NCBI GenBank assembly: GCA_964452095.1
Contig: CAYVKX010000023.1
Span: 1 to 24,006 of the forward strand
Length of the DNA: 24,006 bases
From: DUAL01 sp964452095
GTDB taxonomy: Bacteria; Bacteroidota; Bacteroidia; Flavobacteriales; BACL11
Direction: 5' to 3'
The translations under genes and the position numbers were made by a program. The notes beneath the pieces are model-generated. The model was not told the origin of the DNA and ran no database searches. It saw only the letters and a program-made list of their open reading frames with translations. Each line of letters starts with the position of its first letter. Position 1 is the first letter of the stretch. Below are positions 6,191 to 14,678 of the stretch, in pieces.

Positions 6191-6909
6191 GTTGGTTTGC
6201 ACATTGGTTTGACTCCTCTTATTATCACACGCTCTACAAAAATAGAGATGAAAAAGAAGCCCAAATTTTTATTGACAATTTAATTGAAGAACTAAATCTT
6301 AAAAAAGGAAGTAAACTTATTGATATCGCTTGCGGAAAAGGAAGACATGCAACTTATTTCAACAAAAAAGGAATGGATGTTTTGGGTATTGACTTATCTA
6401 CAAAAAGCATTGCATCTGCAAAGCAAAATGAAAATGCAACTTTACATTTTGCAGTACACGATATGCGTGAGGTGTATCAAGAAAATTGTTTTGATGTTGT
6501 TACAAATCTGTTTACCTCTTTTGGTTATTTTGAAGATGATAAGGACGAACAAAAAGCCATCAATGCTATGGCAAGCGATTTAAAATCAGAAGGAATATTG
6601 ATTATTGATTTTATGAATGTAAAAAAGGTGATTTCAAATTTGGTTTTAACTGAGAAAAAAGAGATTGATGGAATCACTTTTAATATTAAAAGAAGTGTAC
6701 AAAACAATCACATCATTAAGGATATTGAAATTATTGACAAGACTGAAAAACAACATTTTCAAGAAAAAGTAAAGGCAATAACTTTAGCTGATTTTTCTAT
6801 ATTTGTAAATAATGCAGGGCTAAAAATTATTGATATCTTTGGCAATTATAAATTGGAAGAATTTAACGCCACTTCTTCTGATAGATTAATCTTAATTTGT
6901 AAAAAGTGA
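6187..6909 (+). CDS. class I SAM-dependent methyltransferase
   Basis: The 240-aa product contains the Rossmann motif I LIDIACGKGRHA at residues 45-56 and the acidic end of strand 2 in VLGIDLS (D69), which bind S-adenosylmethionine. A post-motif region VVTNLFTSFGYFEDDKDEQKA follows. This is a Methyltransf_25-like layout. The C-terminal part (IKRSVQNNHIIKDIEIIDKTEKQHF onward) is a beta-rich cap of the kind seen in small-molecule methyltransferases. The substrate cannot be told from sequence. It is cytoplasmic and has no signal peptide. It starts inside the mmcQ stop (ATGA) and ends overlapping the GTG start of the ZIP gene, so it is the second gene of a tight operon. Confidence 0.93.
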   Translation: MSWFAHWFDSSYYHTLYKNRDEKEAQIFIDNLIEELNLKKGSKLIDIACGKGRHATYFNKKGMDVLGIDLSTKSIASAKQNENATLHFAVHDMREVYQENCFDVVTNLFTSFGYFEDDKDEQKAINAMASDLKSEGILIIDFMNVKKVISNLVLTEKKEIDGITFNIKRSVQNNHIIKDIEIIDKTEKQHFQEKVKAITLADFSIFVNNAGLKIIDIFGNYKLEEFNATSSDRLILICKK

Positions 6910-7598
6910 ATACTCTAACAATCATATTATTATTTAGCTCAGTAATTGCTGGAGCAATAATTGTTGAAATTTTCAACATCAAAAAAAGCAAGAATATTCA
7001 ATTGCTTTTAACTTTTAGTGGCGCATATCTTCTTGCCGTAAGTGTTTTGCATTTAATTCCTGAGCTTTTTCACGAAAATCATTCTGAAAATATCGGACTC
7101 TTTATATTAGGTGGTTTTTTAATTCAGATTCTTTTAGAATATTTCTCACAAGGAATAGAACACGGACATTTTCATAAGAGCAATGTAATTCCATTTTCTG
7201 TTTTAATTAGCTTAAGTCTTCACGCTCTACTAGAAGGAGTTCCTTTAGGTGGACATTTGCATCATAATGCACATAATGCTTTACTTACAGGAATTGTGCT
7301 TCATAAACTTCCGGTTGCAATTGTACTAATGACTTTCTTCTTACAATCCAACATGAAGAAATCTAAAGCATATTTCTTACTTTTCTTATTTGCAATTATG
7401 GCTCCTCTTGGTGTTTTTATAGGAAGTATCTTTGCTGATTTAGCTAAATTTCATAATGAGATAATGGCAGTAGTTATTGGGATATTTCTTCATATTTCAA
7501 CTACTATTTTATTTGAAAGTACAGATGGGCATAAATTTTCATTCACCAAAATAATCACCATAATAATTGGTGCACTTTTAGCAGTTTTAAGTCTTTAA
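6906..7598 (+). CDS. ZIP-family divalent metal transporter
   Basis: The 230-aa product is an inner-membrane protein with about seven to eight hydrophobic segments and histidine-rich loops (HENHSENI; EHGHFHK; GGHLHHNAHN). The ZIP metal-site helix 4 motif is present as HALLEGVPLG (residues 106-115). The partner helix 5 motif reads HKLPVAI (from residue 133), so His and Pro are kept but the usual Glu after Pro is Val. The likely role is import of zinc or another divalent cation into the cytoplasm. The start is GTG at 6906, overlapping the methyltransferase stop (GTGA), which fits the tight operon. The next gene starts one base after its stop. Confidence 0.93.
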   Translation: MNTLTIILLFSSVIAGAIIVEIFNIKKSKNIQLLLTFSGAYLLAVSVLHLIPELFHENHSENIGLFILGGFLIQILLEYFSQGIEHGHFHKSNVIPFSVLISLSLHALLEGVPLGGHLHHNAHNALLTGIVLHKLPVAIVLMTFFLQSNMKKSKAYFLLFLFAIMAPLGVFIGSIFADLAKFHNEIMAVVIGIFLHISTTILFESTDGHKFSFTKIITIIIGALLAVLSL

Positions 7599-7599
7599 G

Positions 7600-8127
7600 A
7601 TGAATCAAAAATATATCATAACTGGAGCTCCAGGAACTGGGAAAACTTCCTTAATAAATGAGCTGAAAAAGAGAAATGTTTCTTGTAGTGAAGAAATTTC
7701 CAGAGAGATTATTGTAGAGCAAATAGCAAGTGATGGCGATATTGTCCCTTGGAAAAATCTGCAAGCATTCTCAGAGAGAGTTGCAGTTTTAAGAAAAGTG
7801 CAATTTGAAAATGCGCCAAACAACAAACTTCATTTTTTTGATAGAAGCATTATTGATGTTGTGGCTTATATGCAAGTAGATAAACTTTGCGTTCCCAATA
7901 ATTTAAAAACAGATTGTGAAGTATTGAGATATGCAGAAATTGTTTTCTACACACCAATTTGGACTGATATTTACAGCACAGATTCCGAAAGAATGGAAGA
8001 TTTAGCAAAAGCAAAAACAATAGAGAAAGAGATAATCTCTACCTATAAAACATTAAAATATCAGCTAATTGAAGTTCCAAAACTACCCATAGGAAAAAGA
8101 GTAGATTTTATTCTTTCAAAAACATGA
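7600..8127 (+). CDS. AAA_28/NadR-like P-loop NTPase
   Basis: The 175-aa cytoplasmic protein has a Walker A motif GAPGTGKT at residues 9-16 and a Walker B-like HFFDRSII around D81. The arrangement, with EEISREII after the P-loop and an F-x-x-R-x-x-x-L-R segment (FSERVAVLRKVQ), fits the AAA_28 (NadR/Ttd14-like kinase) group. Members bind or phosphorylate small molecules or act as regulatory NTPases, but no substrate is defined for this type. It is the last gene of the four-gene operon, one base after the ZIP stop. No hairpin terminator is seen between it and the peroxiredoxin promoter at 8146. Confidence 0.88.
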   Translation: MNQKYIITGAPGTGKTSLINELKKRNVSCSEEISREIIVEQIASDGDIVPWKNLQAFSERVAVLRKVQFENAPNNKLHFFDRSIIDVVAYMQVDKLCVPNNLKTDCEVLRYAEIVFYTPIWTDIYSTDSERMEDLAKAKTIEKEIISTYKTLKYQLIEVPKLPIGKRVDFILSKT

Positions 8128-8145
8128 TATTTATGCTTTTAATCG

Positions 8146-8153
8146 TATTTTTG
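8146..8153 (+). promoter_or_regulatory. -7 box of the peroxiredoxin gene
   Basis: TATTTTTG fits TAnnTTTG and ends 33 nt before the ATG at 8187. A 5' leader of roughly 25-30 nt, very A-rich and without a clear Shine-Dalgarno, is expected. Confidence 0.6.
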
Positions 8154-8186
8154 CATTTAAATTAATCATATAAAAATTATAAAATT

Positions 8187-8819
8187 ATGTCAGTATTAGT
8201 AGGTAAAAAAGCTCCATCATTTTCTGCATCAGCAGTTGTAAAAGGTGGTCAAATTGTAGCCGATTATTCTTTAGACCAATTTGTAGGAAAAAAGCCAGTT
8301 TTATTCTTTTTCTACCCTATGGATTTTACATTTGTTTGTCCAACAGAACTATACGCTTTTCAAAATAAATTAGCTGAATTTGAAGCAAGAGGAGTTGAGG
8401 TTGTAGCTTGTTCAACAGATACAGAACAATCACATTGGGGATGGTTACAAATGGATAAATCAGAAGGAGGTATTAAAGGAGTTACTTACCCATTAGTTGC
8501 AGATACTTCTAAAACAATTTCAGCAAACTTTGGTGTATTAGCCGGAGATTATGAAATTGATGAAAATGACAACATGTGTGCAACAGGTCCAATGATTGCT
8601 TACAGAGGTCTTTTTTTAATTGATAAAAATGGAATCGTACAACATCAAATCGTTAATAATTTTCCACTTGGAAGAAATGTTGATGAAGCTTTAAGAATGG
8701 TTGATGCTTTGCAACATTTTGAAGAAAATGGAGAGGTTTGTCCTGCAAACTGGAGCAAAGGTGATGATGCTATGAAAGGAACACATGAAAGTGTAGCTGA
8801 TTATTTAGCTAAGCACTAA
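8187..8819 (+). CDS. 2-Cys peroxiredoxin (AhpC/TSA family)
   Basis: The 210-aa cytoplasmic enzyme reduces hydrogen peroxide and organic hydroperoxides. The peroxidatic cysteine is C51 in the signature YPMDFTFVCPTE, the resolving cysteine is C185 in GEVCPANW, and the GLFLID strand, RNVDEALR helix and C-terminal YLAKH tail are as in typical 2-Cys (Prx1/AhpC) enzymes. Two further cysteines (C75, C131) are present. Electrons would come from thioredoxin or AhpF, neither of which is in the window. It stands alone, between its own promoter at 8146 and the terminator at 8841. The exact subfamily symbol (ahpC or tsaA) is not decidable here. Confidence 0.95.
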   Translation: MSVLVGKKAPSFSASAVVKGGQIVADYSLDQFVGKKPVLFFFYPMDFTFVCPTELYAFQNKLAEFEARGVEVVACSTDTEQSHWGWLQMDKSEGGIKGVTYPLVADTSKTISANFGVLAGDYEIDENDNMCATGPMIAYRGLFLIDKNGIVQHQIVNNFPLGRNVDEALRMVDALQHFEENGEVCPANWSKGDDAMKGTHESVADYLAKH

Positions 8820-8840
8820 GCAAATACAAATCTAAATTTC

Positions 8841-8869
8841 AAAACCCTACTCTTTTTGAGTGGGGTTTT
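8841..8869 (+). terminator. terminator after the peroxiredoxin gene
   Basis: AAAACCCTACTC / TTTTT / GAGTGGGGTTTT forms a 12-bp stem with one T-G wobble. The trailing T run is only four bases, then C, and the next promoter box (8871-8878) begins two bases after the stem. Confidence 0.85.
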
Positions 8870-8870
8870 C

Positions 8871-8878
8871 TATTTTTG
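8871..8878 (+). promoter_or_regulatory. -7 box of the DUF4442 gene
   Basis: TATTTTTG fits TAnnTTTG and ends 4 nt before the ATG at 8883. This placement decides the start codon, because the ATG at 8856 in the same frame lies upstream of the transcription start and inside the terminator hairpin. Confidence 0.65.
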
Positions 8879-8882
8879 CACT

Positions 8883-9359
8883 ATGCAAGTCCCAAAATTT
8901 TTATTAAAAACTGTACTCAATTTGTTTCCCCCTCTATTATTTAATAGAATAGTTTTAAAGGAGATAAATAAAGACTTTACAGAAATGAAAGTTGTACTAA
9001 GAAGAGCCCTTTTTAATATGAACTTTCATAAAACAATTTTTGGAGGAAGTATTTTTTCAGCTTGTGACCCTTACTTCCCTACTATGTATTACCACATTTT
9101 TGCTAATAAAAACAGGAAACTAATTATCTGGTTAAAATCTGCTGAAATACAATATTTACGCCCTGCTGATTCATCATTAAAACTGCATTTTAAAATTACT
9201 GAAGAAGAAATATTATTAGCAGAAAAAACTTTAAACGAAAAAGGGAAATTTGAAATATGGCACACTGTGGAAGCCATTAACAAAAAAGGAATTGTTTGCG
9301 CAAGAGCAAAAATGCTAGTCTATTTAAGAGATGATGCAAAAACAGATGTTAGATTTTAG
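8883..9359 (+). CDS. DUF4442 domain-containing protein (hotdog fold)
   Basis: The 158-aa protein (MQVPKFLLKTVLNLFPPL...) has the DUF4442 layout: an N-terminal hydrophobic helix with NLFPPLLFNRIV, a beta-strand set with MKVVLRRALFNMNFHKTIFGG, and the helix SIFSACDPYFPTMYYHIF. The second half reads WLKSAEIQYLRPADSSL and WHTVEAINKKGIVCARAKMLVYLR. The family shares the thioesterase-like hotdog fold; whether it acts on acyl-CoA or acyl-ACP is unproven. The start at 8883 is chosen over the in-frame ATG at 8856 because of the promoter box at 8871. It is monocistronic and convergent with ispF. Confidence 0.85.
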   Translation: MQVPKFLLKTVLNLFPPLLFNRIVLKEINKDFTEMKVVLRRALFNMNFHKTIFGGSIFSACDPYFPTMYYHIFANKNRKLIIWLKSAEIQYLRPADSSLKLHFKITEEEILLAEKTLNEKGKFEIWHTVEAINKKGIVCARAKMLVYLRDDAKTDVRF

Positions 9360-9362
9360 ATG

Positions 9363-9396
9363 TTAGTATTTAGATAATCTAATATATCAATACTAA
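9363..9396. terminator. AT-rich hairpin between convergent genes
   Basis: TTAGTATT (9363-9370) pairs with AATACTAA (9389-9396), and TTAGAT/ATCTAA lies nested between them. It sits between the convergent ends of the DUF4442 gene and ispF and may act as a weak bidirectional terminator. The stem is entirely AT-rich except for one G-C pair, so confidence is low. Confidence 0.35.
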
Positions 9397-9415
9397 AAGC
9401 AAAGCGGTCTAGTAT

Positions 9416-9895
9416 CTATATTTTATTAATCAAAACAGTAGCATAAGCAGAAACTCCTTCCTCCCTACCAACAAAGCTTAACTTTTCAGTAGTAGTAGCT
9501 TTTATTGAAACTAAATCAACATCAACATTCATACAATCAGCAAGTACTTTTTGCATTTCAGGAATATAAGGTCCAATTTTAGGAGTTTGCAAACAGATAG
9601 TAGAATCAACATTTCCTAATTCATACCCTTTATCACAAATTAGTTTCATTACTTCTTTCAGTAGAATTTTACTGTCAATTGCTTTATATTTCGGGTCAGT
9701 ATCTGGGAAGTGCTTACCAATATCACCAAGATTAGCCGCACCCAAAAGGGCATCACAAATGCTGTGGATTAATACATCTGCATCCGAATGACCAAGACCT
9801 CCTTTAGTATGAGGAACAATTATTCCACCAAGCCAAAAGTCTAAACCTTCTTTTAGCTGATGAACATCAAAACCAAAACCAATTCTGAAATTCAT
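9416..9895 (-). CDS. ispF: 2-C-methyl-D-erythritol 2,4-cyclodiphosphate synthase
   Basis: The 159-aa cytoplasmic enzyme of the MEP isoprenoid pathway cyclises CDP-methylerythritol 2-phosphate to MEcPP with release of CMP. Zinc ligands are visible as D10 and H12 (GFGFDVH) and H44 (DVLIHSICDALLGAANLGDIG). Other family blocks are GGLGHSDAD, HFPDTDPKYK, NVDSTICLQTPKIGPYI and the CDP-binding KATTTEKLSFVGREEGV. Length is typical. The ATG at 9895 follows the porV stop after 3 nt, so it is transcribed with porV on the minus strand. No other MEP gene is in the window. Confidence 0.97.
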   Translation of the reverse strand: MNFRIGFGFDVHQLKEGLDFWLGGIIVPHTKGGLGHSDADVLIHSICDALLGAANLGDIGKHFPDTDPKYKAIDSKILLKEVMKLICDKGYELGNVDSTICLQTPKIGPYIPEMQKVLADCMNVDVDLVSIKATTTEKLSFVGREEGVSAYATVLINKI

Positions 9896-9898
9896 TTG

Positions 9899-11080
9899 TT
9901 AGCTATCATTTGCCATTGCTCCCAAATTCCAAGTCATTGAGAAGCGAATAGTATTTGCAAGCGGACTAGTTCCATTTATCGAACTACTAGCATCTATTAA
10001 ATAAGAGAAATCAAGCACAAAAACATTGTACTTCACTCCTGCTCCCATGGTAAAATATTGTCTATCTCCTTTGGTTGGGTGCTCATAAAAATAACCTGCA
10101 CGAATTGCAAATTGCTCGGCATACCAATATTCCAAACCAGTAGAATAATTCAATTCTCTGAACTCTTCTTTTGTACCTCCTGGTGCATCCCAAAAAGATT
10201 GAAAAACACCATTTACTACCGAAACATCAGGGTTCATACCTCCATTTATTTCCCCTTCATTTCTTGAAGGTGGAGTAGGCACTAACAATTTATTTACATC
10301 AAACTCAATACTCATTCTGTTGTAATCATCAAAAGCAGTACCAATAGAAGTTCCAAAACGCATATTAATTGGAATAAAATCTCTTACTGCTGTTTCTGTA
10401 TAGGATATTTTATTTCCCAGATTGGAAATATTTAAGCCTATTGCCCAATCAAAATCTTTTTTTGCAATTCTTACTTCTTTGTTAAAATAGCTAGATATGT
10501 CTGCCGCAATAGATTGTCCGGCATGCGTACTCATGCCATTTGAAAGATATTGGCCACCAGTAAGATCAGAATAAATATATCTTACAGCAATAGCAATGGA
10601 ATAGTTTTCGGAAAGCTTCCGCGCATAAGCTCCAGAAACTGCTAACTCATTAGGTTTATATTGACCAATAGTTGTTCCATTATTATCTGTAAAAGTAATA
10701 TCTCCTAAGGAAAAATATCTAAGGGACATACCTATTACCTCATTATCATTTCTTCTAATATAGCCCGAAAGATAGGAAAGGGAAATATCAGGAACCAATG
10801 ACCTGAGCCATGGTACATAATTCATAGCAAGTCCCATATCATCCTTAACAAAAGCATATTTCGCAGGGTTCCAATGCATTGAATTTACATCAGGAGTAGA
10901 GGCCACACCAACATCTCCCATGCCGCCACTTCTAGAATCTGGCCCTATTATTAAAAAGGGAACGGAAGTAGTAATGGTATTGAGTTCAAGAGGAGCATCT
11001 ATATTATCACCAACTGTTGTTTGTGCATTAGTTTGCACACAAAGTACAAAGGCAATAATTATCAAAAAAATCTTTTTCAT
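9899..11080 (-). CDS. porV: type IX secretion outer-membrane protein PorV
   Basis: The 393-aa product starts with a signal peptide (KKIFLIIIAFVLCVQTNAQ, cut before T21). PorV is a FadL-like 14-strand outer-membrane barrel that takes T9SS cargo from the translocon and hands it to PorU. Family marks are SVPFLIIGPDSRSGGMGDVGVAS, NSMHWNPAKYAF, the many alternating strand segments, and WYAEQFAIRAGYFYEHPTKGDRQYFTMGAG near the end, finishing with an aromatic-rich last strand (RFSMTWNLGAM). Lying directly downstream of porU is the arrangement I know from Flavobacterium johnsoniae. It has its own promoter box in the 60-nt gap after porU and is followed 3 nt later by ispF. Confidence 0.95.
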   Translation of the reverse strand: MKKIFLIIIAFVLCVQTNAQTTVGDNIDAPLELNTITTSVPFLIIGPDSRSGGMGDVGVASTPDVNSMHWNPAKYAFVKDDMGLAMNYVPWLRSLVPDISLSYLSGYIRRNDNEVIGMSLRYFSLGDITFTDNNGTTIGQYKPNELAVSGAYARKLSENYSIAIAVRYIYSDLTGGQYLSNGMSTHAGQSIAADISSYFNKEVRIAKKDFDWAIGLNISNLGNKISYTETAVRDFIPINMRFGTSIGTAFDDYNRMSIEFDVNKLLVPTPPSRNEGEINGGMNPDVSVVNGVFQSFWDAPGGTKEEFRELNYSTGLEYWYAEQFAIRAGYFYEHPTKGDRQYFTMGAGVKYNVFVLDFSYLIDASSSINGTSPLANTIRFSMTWNLGAMANDS

Positions 11081-11102
11081 TCTTTAAATTATTTTATGGT
11101 TG

Positions 11103-11110
11103 CAAATATA
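11103..11110 (-). promoter_or_regulatory. -7 box of porV-ispF
   Basis: On the minus strand the box reads TATATTTG (TAnnTTTG) and ends 22 nt before the porV ATG at 11080. It lies in the short gap after porU, so porV can be made both from the porU transcript and from its own start. Confidence 0.5.
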
Positions 11111-11140
11111 TTCTTTTTATTGAGGGCTATAACGCTTTTA

Positions 11141-14100
11141 TTATCTTAATATTATTAGTTTCTCGGCTTTAGTTTGCAAGCTGCCATCTTGAGCAATTAC
11201 ATTAAAGCGATAAATGTAGATTCCAGCACCTAATTTTTCTCCAAAATTTGTAGTTCCATCCCAATTTATTGGTCCTACTCTGTAGCCATCATCATACAAA
11301 TTATCTTGAATTGAAGCCACCTTTCTTCCAGATAAATCAAAGATTTGTAATTCTACTTGCAAAAATTCCCCTGCCCTATTGTGTTGAAAATAAAAGGCCG
11401 TGCTATTTGTAAAAGGATTAGGGTAATTAATAAGATCTGAAAGCGTAAAATCTTCAGCTTCAGTTACATAAAAATCAATGGTTTTTTCAGATGAATTATT
11501 AAATACATCCCAAACTTTTAGCCGTAAACTGTGGTGCCCTTTATTTAAACTATAAAAAGGATAAGAAACTTTTCCACTTTGGTAGTTATCGATATCTGCA
11601 GAATAATATTCATTCAGATTCACAGATTGATTAGTCTGCTCATCTAAAACAGCAACAATATCGTGTCCTATTCCATTTCCAACTGTATTGATGCCGCTAA
11701 AATCATTCAATATCGCAAAAAGAAGAGGGTCTTCATTACACATTCCACCAGAGATAAATTGTTTATTATTAATAAAAAGCTCAATTTCTGGCCCATCATA
11801 ATCTGGAAAAATATTTGCAGCAGTTCCGCCAATTGTAAAGCTTTCATCATATCCACTTGCATCTTGCAAACTATCCTCAGAAATTGCATAATAGGAAATT
11901 CTTCCACTTCCAAAATTGTAGGCAATATCCTTTGGAACAACAAATGAGAAGGTAAATACACCATTTGTTACACTTGCCCTTCCTTTATAGAGAGTATTAT
12001 TCTGACTTCTATAAGGCATTGGCGTACTGCTTTCTTGTCCCAAAGTTTTTAAGATTTCCTCTTTATCATAAACTGTTGGGAAAACAAAACCATTAAAATT
12101 GCTTATTAAATTCCCATTCTCATCTTCTATTTTCCCTGAAATACTTACCTCCCCCAAAGCAGAAATAGTATCGGAAATTTCAGTAGTTGAAATGCTTAAA
12201 TCAGGATAAGCTAAGCAAAGTGCTGGATCGCCCAAAAGAGTAAAATTTCTATTATTAAGAATTGTTCCACTATTTACTTTTGTTTGGCGGAACAAATCAC
12301 CTAATCTTGGTAACTCCCCATTTTCTTTTTCAAAAAGCACTTTTATAAATTGTTTGTTGAGCTGATAATTAGGACTCGCATACACTAGGCGTGTAGTAGA
12401 AAGCAAGGCAATAGCTCCACCATTTTTATTCAGAAAGACATATTCGCCTGCTGAAGTTCTACTAGGATCATCAAAACGAGAAAACTCGCAAGTTGCCGTT
12501 ACAAAAAGCGGTAAATTATCTTTATTTTCCCATTTATTAATTTGTCCAACTTCTAAAATTCTTTCTTTTGTCCAGCCCAACTCCCCTCCATGCCCAGAAT
12601 AATTAATAAGTAATATGCCTTTTTCCACTGCTTCAGTAATGGCTTGTTGTGCATCTGGCGATCTTGGTCCTCCTGGAGTAGATTCCTGAGTAAAAGCATC
12701 TAAATAAATCTTTTTGATATTTATATTTTGATAATTATCATTGATGATATTCGCCAAACTATCGGCTTGCCACATATGGGTGTTTCCATCATCTGCATCT
12801 CCATCATCTGCAATAAAAGTAACTTTATTTCGCCAATCACCAAAAGCCATTTTCCCATTGTAATTTTTTACTTTATCTACCATATTATTTGCTTCCGAGA
12901 GGGTTTGCACAGGAAATCTTCCAATGCCAATATCTACTAAATCATTAGAGAAATTCCCCTCTGTATCATCTAAAAGTCCAAAAAAATCATCTGTTACATA
13001 ACTTTGAGTAGGAGAAACAGAATTATTGGACTGAAAGGAAGGAACAAAATTGGTGTTATTGGAAACTCTATTTAGCGGATCGTAAGAAGCATCTCCCAAA
13101 AGTAAAAGATACTTAAGCTCACTATTTGGCTTTTTGTAAAGGTATCGCATAAAATCTCGAATGGCAGTAATATCTTGTGCGGCAGTAGAAAACTCATTAT
13201 AAATTTGCTGAGGCGTGACTACTATAGTGTTTATTCCATCTTTTTGCTGATGATATTGGGCTAATTCATTGGCTGCTGATAAAAAATCAGGATGAGAAAC
13301 AATAACATATTCTACTTCTGCACCAAAGCCATGCAAATCTTGATTAGCAATTTTTCCTTTTAATTCTGGGGAATAATAAGAATTTCCATTAAAAGCCAAA
13401 TATTCTTTTAAAGAATCTGCTTTTGCAATAAAAGTCATTTGATTAGAAGAAAAATTAGTGTTTCTCTCACTTACATTTACAGGATTGGTTACATCCCAAA
13501 TTGTAATACTGGAAGTAGCATTACTTAGTACAAACTTTGCGTTTACGCTATCTGCTACCGACTTACTATCTCTAAATAGCATTTGATTGCCACTCATTTT
13601 TAATTGTCTTCTGGCATTTAATTCAATATAATTAAGCCAACCCACAGAAGTGTTTTGTGGAGGAATATAGGAAACGGCAAGTTCAATATTGGAAGTACCT
13701 GTAAAAGTGGTAAATTTTGTGGAAAGTTTAGCATAATCTGCTGTATAATGTGCATCTACTTGTGCAACTGAAATAGACTGAATACTATTTGAATTTGCTT
13801 TAATTGAAAAGGATGAAGATGAAAAAGAGCGGGCCGCAACTGATGTTTTTACATAAACTGAACTATTTTGAACTAAATTTGGAAAGGAAAAATTAAAATT
13901 ATACGAATTAGTTAAATCAAATTTTTCGCCATACCATTGCGCCCCTGATTTTATAAAATTCTCTAACTCTTCTTCATGAAATTTATAGTCATCAAATTCA
14001 TTTACACTTACATCAAAGTTTTGGGTATTTTTACTTTGAATTCTTTTGCCTCCACTGCCCAAATCGGTGGTAATAAAATAATAGGTTTTTCGGCTAAATA

Positions 14101-14500
14101 AATTTTTCTGATGATGAAAACGGCTATCAGTTTCATTAAAACTCCACTTGTCTGCCGATTGCCCGTAAAAAAGAATATAATCATTACTTTCAAAAATGTC
14201 ATTTCCATTGTTATCCACCACCAAAATTGCATTTTCTTGGAGTCCATTATGCCGAAAATCGCTATTTAATTTAGGCAACATTCCACCTCCATTGCCAAAA
14301 ACACGAATATTTGAGCAAGATAAATTAGAAGTATTGATACCCAAATCGCTTAAATTTGAATAGCTTATTTTAAAAATTCCGTCTTGCTGAACAGCAATTT
14401 TGTACCAATTGCCATTTGCCAATACAGAATTAGTGTTTCCCTGAGAAAAACTAGATAAGAACAGGAAAGATAGGAGCAATAAACAAAGGGGGTTTTTCAT
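11141..14500 (-). CDS. porU: type IX secretion sortase PorU (C25 family)
   Basis: The 1119-aa cell-surface cysteine protease removes the C-terminal domain of T9SS cargo and, with PorV, attaches cargo to lipopolysaccharide in species that do so. It has a signal peptide (KNPLCLLLLSFLFLSSFSQG), an N-terminal beta-rich region, and a gingipain-like C25 catalytic domain with the dyad His637 (INYSGHGGELGW) and Cys671 (FVTATCEFSRFDDP), a spacing like that of gingipains. A C-terminal Ig-like T9SS sorting-type domain (LINYPNPFTNSTAFYF; VELQIFDLSGRKV; LGAGIYIYRF) ends the protein. The ATG at 14500 is supported by a -7 box 5 nt upstream. It is divergent from the PorP-like gene and upstream of porV. Confidence 0.96.
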   Translation of the reverse strand: MKNPLCLLLLSFLFLSSFSQGNTNSVLANGNWYKIAVQQDGIFKISYSNLSDLGINTSNLSCSNIRVFGNGGGMLPKLNSDFRHNGLQENAILVVDNNGNDIFESNDYILFYGQSADKWSFNETDSRFHHQKNLFSRKTYYFITTDLGSGGKRIQSKNTQNFDVSVNEFDDYKFHEEELENFIKSGAQWYGEKFDLTNSYNFNFSFPNLVQNSSVYVKTSVAARSFSSSSFSIKANSNSIQSISVAQVDAHYTADYAKLSTKFTTFTGTSNIELAVSYIPPQNTSVGWLNYIELNARRQLKMSGNQMLFRDSKSVADSVNAKFVLSNATSSITIWDVTNPVNVSERNTNFSSNQMTFIAKADSLKEYLAFNGNSYYSPELKGKIANQDLHGFGAEVEYVIVSHPDFLSAANELAQYHQQKDGINTIVVTPQQIYNEFSTAAQDITAIRDFMRYLYKKPNSELKYLLLLGDASYDPLNRVSNNTNFVPSFQSNNSVSPTQSYVTDDFFGLLDDTEGNFSNDLVDIGIGRFPVQTLSEANNMVDKVKNYNGKMAFGDWRNKVTFIADDGDADDGNTHMWQADSLANIINDNYQNINIKKIYLDAFTQESTPGGPRSPDAQQAITEAVEKGILLINYSGHGGELGWTKERILEVGQINKWENKDNLPLFVTATCEFSRFDDPSRTSAGEYVFLNKNGGAIALLSTTRLVYASPNYQLNKQFIKVLFEKENGELPRLGDLFRQTKVNSGTILNNRNFTLLGDPALCLAYPDLSISTTEISDTISALGEVSISGKIEDENGNLISNFNGFVFPTVYDKEEILKTLGQESSTPMPYRSQNNTLYKGRASVTNGVFTFSFVVPKDIAYNFGSGRISYYAISEDSLQDASGYDESFTIGGTAANIFPDYDGPEIELFINNKQFISGGMCNEDPLLFAILNDFSGINTVGNGIGHDIVAVLDEQTNQSVNLNEYYSADIDNYQSGKVSYPFYSLNKGHHSLRLKVWDVFNNSSEKTIDFYVTEAEDFTLSDLINYPNPFTNSTAFYFQHNRAGEFLQVELQIFDLSGRKVASIQDNLYDDGYRVGPINWDGTTNFGEKLGAGIYIYRFNVIAQDGSLQTKAEKLIILR

Positions 14501-14505
14501 GCTTG

Positions 14506-14513
14506 CAAATTTA
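14506..14513 (-). promoter_or_regulatory. -7 box of porU
   Basis: On the minus strand the box reads TAAATTTG (TAnnTTTG), ending 5 nt before the porU ATG; the transcript should be leaderless or nearly so. It shares the 178-nt divergent region with the PorP-like gene. Confidence 0.6.
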
Positions 14514-14629
14514 GTATTTAAAAGAGATTATATGGTTTTTTGCTAATTTAACTGACTTATTAACGAACATTTGTTGTTATTTATTACATCAATTTATTTA
14601 AGATTAAATACGATAAAGAATAAAATTTA

Positions 14630-14637
14630 TATCTTTG
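14630..14637 (+). promoter_or_regulatory. -7 box of the porP-like/gldJ unit
   Basis: TATCTTTG fits TAnnTTTG and ends 41 nt before the ATG at 14679. It falls inside the longest open frame, which begins with a TTG at 14571, and so argues for the downstream start. Confidence 0.6.
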
Positions 14638-14678
14638 TAAAATTGAAATTAGAGAAGTTTTATAAAAAACAAAGGAAA

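Noticed and set aside
8856..8882. Upstream ATG of the DUF4442 gene
   Set aside because: It lies in the peroxiredoxin terminator hairpin and before the -7 box at 8871; the extra residues (MSGVFYFCT) do not fit the family start.
14571..14678. Upstream in-frame extension of the PorP/SprF-like gene beginning at a TTG
   Set aside because: It would place the start before the TATCTTTG promoter box at 14630 and bury the clear signal peptide that begins at 14679.
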